A stretch of DNA of 25,088 nucleotides from CAYRWR01 sp964537555. Its GTDB lineage: Bacteria; Spirochaetota; Brevinematia; Brevinematales; CAYRWR01. The DNA lies in contig CAZIAD010000049.1 in the NCBI GenBank assembly GCA_964537555.1, positions 1-25,088 on the forward strand, written 5' to 3'. How positions within the stretch are numbered: position 1 is the first letter of the stretch; each line of letters begins with the position of its first letter. The notes beneath the pieces are model-generated. The model was not told the DNA's origin and did not search any database. It was given only the letters and a program-made list of their open reading frames with translations. Of the stretch, positions 9,065 to 18,000 are shown piece by piece. Made by a program: the position numbers and the translations under genes.

Positions 9065-10418
9065 CAGGCCCTCCTTTAAATGTGATCTTATAAAAATTAC
9101 TGATTGCCAGTTGGTCTAAAATAAATGAAAACTGATTTGTGTTGCTGTTTAAAGGGATGATATCACTTATTTCACCCTGTTTTAATCCATTCTCGCCGGA
9201 AATATATTCAAGGTCGGTATTATTAAATACACTTATCCAGTCCAGATTGGTAAGGCTCAGACTGGAGAAGCTGACTATCAAAGACATCGTGTTATTGGAG
9301 CCAAGTTGAAAAAAGTTTATTGTTTCTGGGAGGAAGTAATTAGAGTTTGTCCCTTCCAAAGCTTCTAGAAAAATGACTAACCTGGAATAATCTCCATCGG
9401 TTGTGAAATCAAACTTGTCTTCCTGCAGCAGGCTCCGGCCATAGGTGCTTTTAATAGATTTATCAAAGGTCAGGGTATAATTGGTGGAGGGCAGCATGGC
9501 ATCCAGCATATTGATCTGGGCAATATTATTGGATATCCAGCTGATGTAGTGGTTAATAGTAGGCTCAATCGTTAGTCCCTGTTCCAGGCTGCTGCGGTCC
9601 ATATCGGTATTAAACACCAGGACCAGGTTAGTACTGAGTTTTTCTATCAGGCTCTGATGATTGGTCATGTTAAATGTGTAGAGGTTAGTCCTAACACTCA
9701 GCAGTCGGGGTATGGTAAAATCCTGTCCGGGCAGGAAGTAAAATTCCAGGTCATTGAGCAGTGTCACCGAGTTCGTAGCCCGGGCTGACGCGGCCAGGTT
9801 AACCGTATAATACACTCCGTTCTGAAAAGGGCTGTCCGGTGAAAACACCAGTGTATTGGAGTATATATTGACATTCCCCTGTATATTGGGGCTGATGGAA
9901 AAAGCCTGCCGGGTCTCATTAGTGGCCATATTGAGGCTGAAAGTAATGATGACATTGGAATAGATCGAGAAATTGGTACTGGCATTGAGGGGGGTGGTAG
10001 CTATCACCCGGGGGCGAGCCAGATTCGAGAGCAGGCTGAAGGTGGAAAAGAAGGTCCCGTCCAGGCCGTTACCATCCTGGTCCAGGGCTGATGCAGGTAG
10101 GTTGATCACATATTCGGCCGGGTACTCCAGTCCGTTGAGCTGGGGAGTAAAGTGCATCATAGTATCTCCGGTCCAGCTGAAATCCCCCTCCAGCTTATTA
10201 CCCCGGTCATAGGATAAAAACAGTGAAAAGGCCTGTTCCACGGATTCCCGGTCCATATCTTTGGAAAACTCGATGCTGATCACGACATTGGTGGTGAACA
10301 GGTTTTCCAGATGGTCGGGAGTCACGGAAAGCACCCGGGGGCTGCTCATAAAGCTGCAGGAAACAGAACACAACAGAGTCAGTATAAACAGAGATTTATT
10401 TATTAGTGGCACTTTCAT
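8994..10418 (-). CDS. Ig-like (Big_5-type) lipoprotein, first copy
   Basis: This 474-residue exported protein has the leader MKVPLINKSLFILTLLCSVSC, giving probable lipidation at Cys21. The lipobox is weak by Escherichia coli rules but acceptable in spirochaetes. Three Ig-like repeats follow at about 29-130, 133-230 and 235-345, with recurring ISIEFSKDMD / ITFSLNMA / LVFNTDMD strands typical of Big_5 domains. The unique C-terminal part ends ITFKGGPDGIQDVLHNH and then IELYF, like its neighbour. The ATG at 10418 overlaps the adaptor gene by 23 bases. GGAGG lies directly against this ATG, so the GTG two codons later (10412), with a six-base spacing, is an equally possible start. Both lipoproteins sit between the adaptor and permease genes, where pump operons normally carry nothing. 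Function is unknown. Confidence 0.87.
   Translation of the reverse strand: MKVPLINKSLFILTLLCSVSCSFMSSPRVLSVTPDHLENLFTTNVVISIEFSKDMDRESVEQAFSLFLSYDRGNKLEGDFSWTGDTMMHFTPQLNGLEYPAEYVINLPASALDQDGNGLDGTFFSTFSLLSNLARPRVIATTPLNASTNFSIYSNVIITFSLNMATNETRQAFSISPNIQGNVNIYSNTLVFSPDSPFQNGVYYTVNLAASARATNSVTLLNDLEFYFLPGQDFTIPRLLSVRTNLYTFNMTNHQSLIEKLSTNLVLVFNTDMDRSSLEQGLTIEPTINHYISWISNNIAQINMLDAMLPSTNYTLTFDKSIKSTYGRSLLQEDKFDFTTDGDYSRLVIFLEALEGTNSNYFLPETINFFQLGSNNTMSLIVSFSSLSLTNLDWISVFNNTDLEYISGENGLKQGEISDIIPLNSNTNQFSFILDQLAISNFYKITFKGGPDGIQDVLHNHLDQTIELYFTATN
9070..9077 (-). promoter_or_regulatory. Strong Shine-Dalgarno inside an upstream gene
   Basis: On the minus strand AAAGGAGG ends five bases before the ATG at 9064. 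It is the best ribosome site in the operon and lies within the last 84 bases of the preceding coding sequence. This supports the long 71-base gene overlap as real and not a misplaced start. Confidence 0.75.
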
Positions 10419-11853
10419 CCTCCAGTACCTTGAGCTCCTGGTCCTTGAGCTGTACCCGCATCCCGGTCTTTAGATAGTCCAGCCCGGAGAGGGCTACTAT
10501 ATCTCCCTCTTTTAAGCCATTGACGATCTCTATATAATCATCACTCAGATGAGAAAAGGGTACCCATTTCTCCACAGCCAGGGCTACATTCTTTTCCTCT
10601 TTGACCGGTTTGAGGATAAAGACTTTGATCTGCTTGGTCTCTTTATCACTCATGGCTGTAAAAGGTACCGTCAAAATATCCTTTTTCACCGAAGTGATGA
10701 TATTGGCCCGTACAAACATGCCGGGCAATAGCATATACTCCTTGGCATTGACCTTGCGGTTATTGATGATACAACGCACTGTAAACGTACGGGTTTTGGT
10801 GTCTATCATGGGGTATACCCGTTCTACTTCACCATTGAAATTGATCAGGGGGTGAGCATCGATCTTTAGCTTAATAGACTGGCCGGTCTTGATATTAGCG
10901 ATCTGGGTCTCAGGTACAGGGAGTTCAATATAGACCTTGTCCAGCTGCATAATAGTAAACAGGGGTTTGGACTTTTCTACTTTTTCACCGCGTTCCAGGT
11001 ATTTCATGGCCACGATCCCGTCTATAGGTGACTTTATGATAGTCTCACCCAGGTTCATCTTGGCGGAACGGAGCTGGATCTTAGACTTGTCCCATTCTGA
11101 CTGGGCGATCTCCATCTCGGCTCTTTCTATCTTGGTATTGATGCGCTTGAGCAGCTCGATGCGCTTGACTTCAGAAGCAGGTACTTTGTAGCCGGCATTG
11201 ATAATATCACTGTTTCTGAAGCCTATTTCAGCGGCTGCTTTTTGCTTTAAGATACCCTGATACTTTAATTCTGTGATCTGGTAGTTGTTTTCCAGCTCCC
11301 GGATCTGCTCCTTGGTCACTCCACCGAAAGTAAGCAGTTCACGCTTGTTGGATAATACATGAGATATATTGACCAGTTCCAGTCTTTTTTGCTGCTCTTC
11401 TATTTCCAGATTTTCCAGGGATTTGAGAGTCTTTTCTACCGACATCACGGCATTTTCGTACTTGGAACGGGACAGGTTAAAAGCTGCCTCTTTGGAATTG
11501 ACCTCAGTCTGAGCTACATCATAGGAGAGCTGGATGTATTCATTATCGAGCTGGGCCAGGGTTTTCCCCCGAAAGACGGTATCCCCGATATCGTAATAGA
11601 TACTGCTCACTACTTCTTCCACGCGGCTGGTCACATTCACCTTTTTAAAATAATTGACACTGCCGTAGGCTGAGATATCTTCAGATAGAGAGCGTTTCTG
11701 CACGGTATAATAGGCTATATGGGGAAGTATCATATTACTATTAGTAGAGTCTGATGCTGCACCCTGATTGTTCTTTATGAGAAATATCCCTGTAATAGTA
11801 ATAGCCAGAAGTACTCCGCTAACTATATAAATGATCAGCTTTTTTGGTTTCAT
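10396..11853 (-). CDS. RND periplasmic adaptor (membrane-fusion protein)
   Basis: This 485-residue adaptor should join the inner-membrane RND pumps to the outer-membrane channel. An uncleaved anchor helix lies at residues 7-27 (IIYIVSGVLLAITITGIFLI). The two halves of the lipoyl domain are at about 72-104 (IGDTVFRGKTLAQLD) and 272-303 (IIKSPIDGIVAMKYLERGE). Between them is a helical hairpin of about 165 residues, longer than in AcrA and rich in heptads. A beta-barrel (about 305-390, containing LPGMFVRANI) and a membrane-proximal domain follow. The ATG directly follows the TAA of the channel gene; GAGGGG lies six bases upstream. Neighbours on both sides are pump components or their lipoprotein accessories. 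The long hairpin suggests a tall periplasmic spacer touching the channel directly. HlyD-type type I secretion adaptors were considered, but no ABC exporter is present. Confidence 0.95.
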   Translation of the reverse strand: MKPKKLIIYIVSGVLLAITITGIFLIKNNQGAASDSTNSNMILPHIAYYTVQKRSLSEDISAYGSVNYFKKVNVTSRVEEVVSSIYYDIGDTVFRGKTLAQLDNEYIQLSYDVAQTEVNSKEAAFNLSRSKYENAVMSVEKTLKSLENLEIEEQQKRLELVNISHVLSNKRELLTFGGVTKEQIRELENNYQITELKYQGILKQKAAAEIGFRNSDIINAGYKVPASEVKRIELLKRINTKIERAEMEIAQSEWDKSKIQLRSAKMNLGETIIKSPIDGIVAMKYLERGEKVEKSKPLFTIMQLDKVYIELPVPETQIANIKTGQSIKLKIDAHPLINFNGEVERVYPMIDTKTRTFTVRCIINNRKVNAKEYMLLPGMFVRANIITSVKKDILTVPFTAMSDKETKQIKVFILKPVKEEKNVALAVEKWVPFSHLSDDYIEIVNGLKEGDIVALSGLDYLKTGMRVQLKDQELKVLEDESATNK

Positions 11854-13284
11854 TTAATACCCCTCTTTTTTAACAAAAAATCCGGAATAGATGTCTTCCA
11901 TTCCCCCGGCATCCAGCATGCCCTGCAGCTTTTTAACTTTGATCAATGATTTCAGATAAGAAAAACGGGCGTCCAGTTGGTCGATTTTTTTAGAATTCAG
12001 GCTGTTCTGGAACTCAATATATTCTGAGACTTTGAGCTCTCCCAGGTCCAGCTGCTTCCGCATGATGAGCAGCTTGGCTTCGGATAGCCGGATCTGCTGT
12101 TCCAATATATTCAGTTTTTGGTACTGGATATCCAGGTCGGAAACGATCTTTTTGACTTCCACCCGTATCCCGGTGACGGTATCATTATACTGGAATTTTA
12201 ATTTATCCAGGGAGATGTTCTGCTGCAGTATCTGCCGGGAGTAGGAGGGGTCCTGGTATACACTGGTAGATGCCCCCTTTTGAAAGCTCTTCTGCTGGCC
12301 TTTGAAGTCTCCGCCCAGTCCGGTATTCAGTGAGACCTGATCTGAAAACAAAGGGAGCTGGATCTGAAAACCCAGGTTCCACTGGTCTCCAGGGCGGAAG
12401 GGTCTGTCCAGTGCAGTAGAGTAACTGGCATTGACCGATACGGAAGGAATAAACTGTTTTTTCTGGATGGAATTAATACGGGCCTGCTTCATGGACAGTC
12501 GTATTTTTTTAAGGTCCAGGGAATAGGACAGAGTGTTTTGCAGGATGTCGGCTTCATCTAAATAGTCTTTTTCCAGGACAGCATATTCATTGACCTTGAG
12601 TATCAGATCTACCTCCCGGTCTATGCCCAGCCCCAGCATTTTTTTATAATTGATCATCTCAAATTCCATGCTGTTGGACAATTCCAGAAGATCCAGCCTG
12701 GATTGGCCGACCTGGATTTCCCATTCATAATACTCCAGGATGGTAGCTTCGCCCAGCTGGTACTTTCTTTGACTGAGGCTTAACTCTTTTTTCTGATTCT
12801 GAAAGAGCTCATCCCGCAGCAGATAGCGTTCCTGCTGCTGGAGCAGAGAGAGATAGGCATTCATAATGGACTCGGTAAAGTCCAGCCTCTTCCGGTCACT
12901 TTCCAGTTGAGCCAGGATCAGACTGATCTGGGCGTCATTTACCTGATTACGGAGCTTGCCCCCATCATATATGAGCTGGGATAGAGATACTGAGACAGAC
13001 TGGGAGCGGGAGTCTGAACTATCCAGGGCCACTGAGTCATTATCACTGAGTTGTAAGTTTAACTGGGGAAAATAGGAACGTTTCTGCTCCCGGAGGGTGA
13101 ACATCTGGATCTGCAGCTCTTCCCCGAAATAACGCATATCGGTATTGTATTTCATACCTAATTGTATGGAGCTGTTTATATCCAGTCTCACTACAGACTG
13201 GGCCCTAAAAATTCCAGGCAGGACAATCATGGAGAGCAGGAAAAGGAGGTGAAGAAGACTTTGCTGAATGTGTGTCCTTTTCAT
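11854..13284 (-). CDS. TolC-family outer-membrane efflux channel
   Basis: This 476-residue protein forms the outer-membrane and periplasmic duct for the pump. The signal peptide occupies about residues 1-28 (hydrophobic LLHLLFLLSMIVLPGIF, cleavage likely after FRA). The mature part has the two repeated OEP halves of TolC-like proteins: long amphipathic helices rich in Gln, Leu and Ser (about 80-230 and 285-465), separated by strand-like segments such as SVSVSLSQLIYDGGKLRNQV (about 80-100) and WNLGFQIQLPLFSDQVSLNTG (about 300-320). The second half of the family signature is clear. The start lies one base after the stop of the small lipoprotein gene. AAGGA upstream is about 16 bases away, so translation may depend on coupling. 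Length and layout are normal for the family. Confidence 0.95.
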   Translation of the reverse strand: MKRTHIQQSLLHLLFLLSMIVLPGIFRAQSVVRLDINSSIQLGMKYNTDMRYFGEELQIQMFTLREQKRSYFPQLNLQLSDNDSVALDSSDSRSQSVSVSLSQLIYDGGKLRNQVNDAQISLILAQLESDRKRLDFTESIMNAYLSLLQQQERYLLRDELFQNQKKELSLSQRKYQLGEATILEYYEWEIQVGQSRLDLLELSNSMEFEMINYKKMLGLGIDREVDLILKVNEYAVLEKDYLDEADILQNTLSYSLDLKKIRLSMKQARINSIQKKQFIPSVSVNASYSTALDRPFRPGDQWNLGFQIQLPLFSDQVSLNTGLGGDFKGQQKSFQKGASTSVYQDPSYSRQILQQNISLDKLKFQYNDTVTGIRVEVKKIVSDLDIQYQKLNILEQQIRLSEAKLLIMRKQLDLGELKVSEYIEFQNSLNSKKIDQLDARFSYLKSLIKVKKLQGMLDAGGMEDIYSGFFVKKEGY

Positions 13285-13285
13285 A

Positions 13286-13753
13286 TTATTTGATCTTGGT
13301 CCTTACTGTCTTGATGATCTGATTGAGCTCTTTAACCAGCAGAGATTTATTGAGGAGTAGTTCTTTGGAAGTAGAGGACAGAATAAAGCGGGCAAATTCC
13401 TGATCCTTGTTTTCAAACATATAAATCAGCGACAATGACTGCCTGTTATTGATAATGTCATTATCTTCCACCAGGACATGTATCTTCATACTGAGCTGGG
13501 CATTGCTGCTCCGGGTCAGGGCATTGTTTTCCATGACCATTGCAGTCAGGTTGACCAGGGAGTTGGATATGACCCCGCTATCCAGAAGGAGGAGTTCTGC
13601 ATTCTGTATCTTGACTTCCGCCATGCGGTAGTCTTTTATCGCCGGCTTTATACTGGTGTCCCTCACATACGAGTAGCGGTATATGGGAGTGAAGCAGGAG
13701 CTGAGCAGGGCGCTCATGGCCAGAATAGTCATCCACAGTATATTATTTTTCAT
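13286..13753 (-). CDS. Small lipoprotein of the efflux operon
   Basis: I do not recognise this 155-residue protein beyond its export signal. The leader ends ALLSSC, a good lipobox with Cys20 as the lipidated residue. The mature part (about 135 residues) appears mixed alpha/beta, with a strand pattern near AQLSMKIHVLVEDND and LSLIYMFENKDQEF and a final helix rich in Lys and Leu. There are no membrane helices after the leader. It overlaps the TPR gene by 11 bases, and AAAGGA lies about ten bases before the ATG. Small lipoproteins of this kind occasionally partner channel or transport complexes, but there is no motif here to show that. Its conserved place before the channel gene is the only hint of function. 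Confidence 0.8.
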   Translation of the reverse strand: MKNNILWMTILAMSALLSSCFTPIYRYSYVRDTSIKPAIKDYRMAEVKIQNAELLLLDSGVISNSLVNLTAMVMENNALTRSSNAQLSMKIHVLVEDNDIINNRQSLSLIYMFENKDQEFARFILSSTSKELLLNKSLLVKELNQIIKTVRTKIK

Positions 13754-14402
13754 TTTGACTTAATCCTTTGATCTTGCCTTTCACTTCATTGATCATGGCG
13801 GTGCTGACCCCGTCTTCATCCAGGATATTCTTGTAGATGACCAGGGCCTTATCCTGCAGTCCCAGCTCTTCATAGAGGCTGGCCAGGTCGTACTTCATGT
13901 CTTTATACATCCCCTGGTAGGAAATGGCAAAGCTGTAATGATAGATCGCTTTTTCATATTCACGTTTGATACGGTAATATTTAGCCAGTTCGTAATGGGT
14001 CAGGGGATTGGAAAAGTCCAGTTTCATGGCCTGGTCCAGGTATTTGAAGGCTGCTTTGTCATCCTGGTCCAGCAGAGCGATCTTGGACATCCAGATATAG
14101 GATATCACATTGGGCCCCTGCTTCAGAGAAGCACCAAAGTACTTTTTGGCTTCATCACGTTTGTTCTGGAAGTAGTAGGTCTTACCCAGCATGATATAAG
14201 CCGGTGTGTAGAATTTATAGTTTTCAATAATAGACTTGAACTCTTTTTCGGCCTGGGCCAGGTTACCACTAAGGTACACCGGCAGGGTCTTATTGTATTG
14301 AAACTCAGCTTTGCGGTACTGGTCTGAATCCTTGGAGGGGCCGCTGCAGGACAGGAAGATCCCTACTGCCAGGATCAGCATCCACCATACTCTCTTTTTC
14401 AT
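13743..14402 (-). CDS. TPR-repeat lipoprotein, first gene of efflux operon
   Basis: This 219-residue exported protein has leader MKKRVWWMLILAVGIFLSC and probable lipidation at Cys19. The mature part is made of about five tetratricopeptide repeats (roughly 40-70, 73-106, 107-140, 141-172 and 173-205). They carry the typical small and aromatic positions, for example AYIMLGKTYYFQNKRDEAKK and HYELAKYYRIKREYEKAIYH. TPR lipoproteins usually act as protein-protein scaffolds in the periplasm; here it could help assemble the channel-adaptor-pump complex. AAGGAG seven bases before the ATG is a strong ribosome site, and a consensus-like promoter lies about 120 bases upstream. Those two facts identify it as the first gene of the operon. 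Confidence 0.9.
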   Translation of the reverse strand: MKKRVWWMLILAVGIFLSCSGPSKDSDQYRKAEFQYNKTLPVYLSGNLAQAEKEFKSIIENYKFYTPAYIMLGKTYYFQNKRDEAKKYFGASLKQGPNVISYIWMSKIALLDQDDKAAFKYLDQAMKLDFSNPLTHYELAKYYRIKREYEKAIYHYSFAISYQGMYKDMKYDLASLYEELGLQDKALVIYKNILDEDGVSTAMINEVKGKIKGLSQNEK

Positions 14403-14530
14403 CTATAGTCTCCTTGTTTATTATAATAAAATTTGTCATTATCTATAGTACTTTTGTCCGGGCCCTAAATCTGCAATCAGATCAGTATATTTTTCTGCTA
14501 CCGTTTATTTCAGAGTTTAACGAGCTAAAT

Positions 14531-14559
14531 ATTTTACACAGCCCGCACTCTAATGTCAA
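14531..14559 (-). promoter_or_regulatory. Sigma-70-type promoter of the efflux operon
   Basis: On the minus strand a perfect TTGACA (-35, 14554-14559) is separated by 17 bases from TAAAAT (-10, 14531-14536). The start site would be near 14523, leaving an untranslated leader of about 120 bases before the ATG at 14402. The leader contains two copies of ATCTATAGT (14401-14409 and 14441-14449, plus-strand reading) but no structure I can name. Confidence 0.75.
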
Positions 14560-14586
14560 AGATATACTGTAATTATCTTCCAAATA

Positions 14587-14616
14587 TTGACAGAAAACTC
14601 GGCAATAAGGTAAAAT
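14587..14616 (+). promoter_or_regulatory. Divergent sigma-70-type promoter (rightward)
   Basis: A perfect TTGACA (14587-14592), an 18-base spacer and TAAAAT (14611-14616) form a rightward promoter, with the start site expected near 14623. Its -35 box is only 27 bases from the -35 box of the leftward promoter, so one regulator between them (14560-14586) could act on both. Whether it drives the giant gene at 15086 depends on read-through of the hairpin at 14664-14729. Confidence 0.7.
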
Positions 14617-14663
14617 ATGTCGTCATTGGGGTATGGTGATATATACAGCTTATTGCAAATAAT

Positions 14664-14729
14664 AGAAATAGACGCAGAAATGTTAACTTCAGAGATTTCA
14701 GGCTGCGCGATTTCTGTTTTTCATTTTTA
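14664..14729 (+). terminator. Hairpin with T-rich tail (attenuator or sRNA end)
   Basis: AGAAAT and CGCAG on the left arm (14664-14669 and 14673-14677) pair with CTGCG and ATTTCT on the right arm (14703-14707 and 14710-14715). Four more A-T pairs (14678-14681 with 14695-14698) extend the stem inward. GTTTTTCATTTTT follows at once. This resembles an intrinsic terminator on the plus strand, but the stem is AT-rich and interrupted, so its strength is uncertain. Confidence 0.4.
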
Positions 14730-14820
14730 ATCCTGACTTAAATATATCTGCTTTTTCCCTGATTTCAAATTTATTTATAAAAAAAGTTTAAATATTTCAC
14801 ATGTGTGCTACATTTACCAG

Positions 14821-14826
14821 TATAAT
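14821..14826 (+). promoter_or_regulatory. Possible second -10 element before the giant gene
   Basis: TATAAT is a perfect -10 hexamer, but no good -35 box lies at the right distance; TTTCAC at 14795-14800 would need a 20-base spacer. If used, transcription would start near 14832 and carry the inverted repeat at 14901-15010 in the leader of the giant gene. Confidence 0.3.
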
Positions 14827-14900
14827 AGGTAGATGTCAGGATTGTGAAATACCGGAAGTATAACTGCATTATCCCTAAAGATTGAGCCGGATGTGAGCCC

Positions 14901-15010
14901 GTCACCCTGAGTCATACGAAGGGTCTTTGAGTAAGGTGGGGAGAAGGTAAAAGATAGTGCCCTCTGTCCGAGAAAGATCCTTCGTTTCGTAGGACTCCGC
15001 TCAGGATGAC
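14901..15010. repeat. Imperfect inverted repeat, GTCATCCTGAG-type
   Basis: The left arm (14901-14928) begins GTCACCCTGAG and contains ACGAAGGGTCTTT. The right arm (14973-15010) begins AAAGATCCTTCG and ends CTCAGGATGAC. The arms are inverted with a few mismatches and a length difference, around a spacer of about 44 bases. I know near-identical GTCATCCTGAGC...GAAGGATCT palindromes as dispersed intergenic repeats in many unrelated bacterial genomes. It could act as a REP-like or small non-autonomous mobile element and would fold strongly in the leader RNA of the giant gene. No open reading frame is inside it. Confidence 0.75.
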
Positions 15011-15085
15011 AGAATGGAGTCCTGAATTATTGCATTAATAATTGATAAATATACCCATAATAAAAAAGTACACAGGAAAAGAGCC

Positions 15086-18000
15086 ATGAAAAAAGAGAGT
15101 ATTCTGCATATTGTCATAGTATCCCTCATTAGCCTGCTGCCTCTGGGGCTGTCCGGTGTGGACTACCAGGAGTACAACCAGCGGGAGATGGAGAGTAAGC
15201 TCCACTACGGGGACAGTATCAAGGACGATACCAAATGGCAGGAATACTCTGAAGATGTAAAGGAGCAGGTCCAGGCCCGCTGGGAAGCCGACGCGGAACG
15301 CCGTATCATGGCCCAGCTGGGACTGCAGTCCATAGATGAGCTCTCCGGAGCCGAAGCCAGTGAGTACACCAATGCCCTCATAGACTGGGAACTGAAGGCC
15401 GACTCTACCATAGATGCCATGTATGGAGTATGGAGAGCCCGGCAGGACTGGTCCCTCAGTCCCGATATCGTGGCCCTGCGGAATATCCTCAAAGCCCAGA
15501 CCTGGCTCAACTCCACGGTCCTCACTAATCTCAGCAATAATGTGGCTGAAATGAAGAGCCGGGTTAAACAGAGCTGGTCCGACTACTATGTCTCCAAACA
15601 GACCGAAGTGTCCAACTATATGGCCGTCCTGCTGGGTTCTCCGGTGGGCCTCAATAACAACCGCTATGCCGATGTGATCGAGAGCTATGCCCAGCATCAT
15701 CTCAATGCCCTGGCCGTGATGGGACGCAGTATCCTGTTCCAGGAACAGGAAAAGTACCTGAACTACATCAATAGGATGTCGGTGTATCAGGACATGGTGA
15801 GCGGGACTAACTTTATCTTTGACGAGCTGTGGGCGTCCAACTATATGGCCTGGCAGGCCTCTAATGTCAACCAGGTAGCCTCCAATCTGGTCAATCCCGT
15901 AACAGCTGTCAAAAAGACCATCAGCAGCATGCAGAGTAACCTCAATGCCCTGTCTCAGAGCCTCATGGTGCCGGAAACCCCTGAAGAGGATATAGAGGTA
16001 GCCATAGAAGACTGGGAGGAGATGGTACAGGGCTACTACCGGGACGGCCTGACCCAGTGGGATGATGCCCTGAAAGGACTCACCCTGGGTATGAACGGCT
16101 GGATGAGCAATGCCATGCTGGGCTATGAACAGGGACTGGCTGAGTGGAACCAGGCCTACAGTGAGCTCACCAATGCCAAGGTCACCTGGGTCAATACCAT
16201 GAGCTCCAATCTCAATGAAGGCCTGAATGCCTGGAGTGTTAAGTTATCGGAAGCCAATCTGGAGTATAACCAGAGCCTGGTACGCCTGTCCAATGAGATG
16301 GCCCGGGTGCAGAGCGACTATGGCCGCTATCATGACGGGATGATGAATATCTTCCTGGAAGGGGGGTCTACCCTCCAGTCCATTGAGCAGAATCTGGAAT
16401 GGCTTATAGGACAAAGAAGTGGTATCAATATAACATTCTGGGGTGGAGGAATCAATGAGGCGAGAACACGATATTTAAGTGGAGACCCATTAACTAATAA
16501 TATTTATCCAGATCTGGCTAAATATGTCAAATTATCTGTCATGATCGATCAATGGACAGCCATGAGGAACCGCTACCAGGGTATCCTGGATGATGCGGAG
16601 GCCAGTCTCCGGGATGAACTGTTCAGCGGAGAGCTGGGCCAGGGGATCTACTCCAATGTCACGGGACAGGGGGTGGACATCTACCTGCGCTCCGACCTGG
16701 AGATGCAGTACGCCCTACGGGCAGAGGAGCTGAAGTACGCTAAACAGCGCATGGACATCGCACAAAGTGTGCTGCTCTATGCCAATGGTGAGGCTGGATT
16801 TGACCAGGTACAGCTGTCCAACAGCATCAATGGCCTGAGGGCACAGATAGACGCCATCACCAATCAAATGTCCCAGGTCATGCAGGATATGACTCAGGCT
16901 ATCGCCAACACCGACATTAGTAATATTAATCTGAATTCTCAAAATAAATCACTGTATACCTCCCGTACCAATATGGAATACCTGCAGGTTCAGTATAATA
17001 TAGCCCGTACCAATTTTGATTATCACCAGCAGCTGGCCACTATGCTGTCTGAAGGCCAAGCTATGGTTCAGGCCAGAGCCACAAACTATATACTGCAAGC
17101 CCTGCAGCAATATATGGGAGCCCAGACCAGCTATAATACCGCCCGCAATCAGTATTACAATCTGTTTATCGCGGCAGACCTGGAACAGCGGGCGTTGGAC
17201 CTGTATCAGAATCTGACCTATTACGATGCTATGGCCACTACCAATAGCGGGGAATTCCAGGCAATGCTGGATGCCTGGCAGAACTATACGGTACTTTCAG
17301 ATATTCAGTCCTATATTCCCACCAATACTTATTACTATGCATTGACTAATAATAACACTGAGCTGGACTGGCAGGGTTATGTGGAATCTATTTTATTCCT
17401 CTCCAATACCCGCGCGCAGATGATGGGGGACATCTCGGACTACCTCCGTACCGGAGATTCCAATTTTATCCAGGAATATGTGGATTATGACTCTCCTACA
17501 CCCTGGATGCATCAAAATACCTTTATACAGCTCACGGTAGCGGCCCTGGACAGCTTTTCTAATTACATTGCCACTCATGGAGCTCCATTTAATGATTATA
17601 TAGAGGCATTCGCCCTGTGGAGTACCAATAACGACTCCATTGGCTATGGCAACGCCGGCTTTTTTGATAAAAGTGTACGTCATTCGGTATGGATGCTGAC
17701 CTCAGGTAATACAGACTTTGAGACTGAACTTACCAATAATGCTTTTAATCCTCAGTTAGGACAATTTCTCAATGTATATGCTATCCAGGCCTCGGTACTG
17801 GAGGAATACAGTGCCTCTGCCTTTGCCCTGTCTGAAGACGGGGCTTATGAGTTTCTCATTAGCCGATTCGGTTCCGGCACGGTAAACGGCTGGGATATCG
17901 ATGAGTATAGGGACTGGATGGAACTTCTCCTCTATGGCGGGGGGATATTCAGTGATGTGACTGATTATTATAACGTCTTTATTCAGCCCCAGGACTCTGC

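Noticed and set aside
14832..14864. A third copy of the 28-nt repeat (TGTCAGG...GAAATACCG, reverse orientation)
   Set aside because: Alignment needs a four-base insertion and several mismatches, so chance is likely.
15036..15064. Promoter directly before the giant gene (TTGCAT / CATAAT)
   Set aside because: Spacing is 20 bases and both boxes deviate from consensus.
15035..15700. Long minus-strand open frames opposite the giant gene
   Set aside because: They oppose a 3334-codon frame with a signal peptide and ribosome site; their products show no domain and arise from codon bias.
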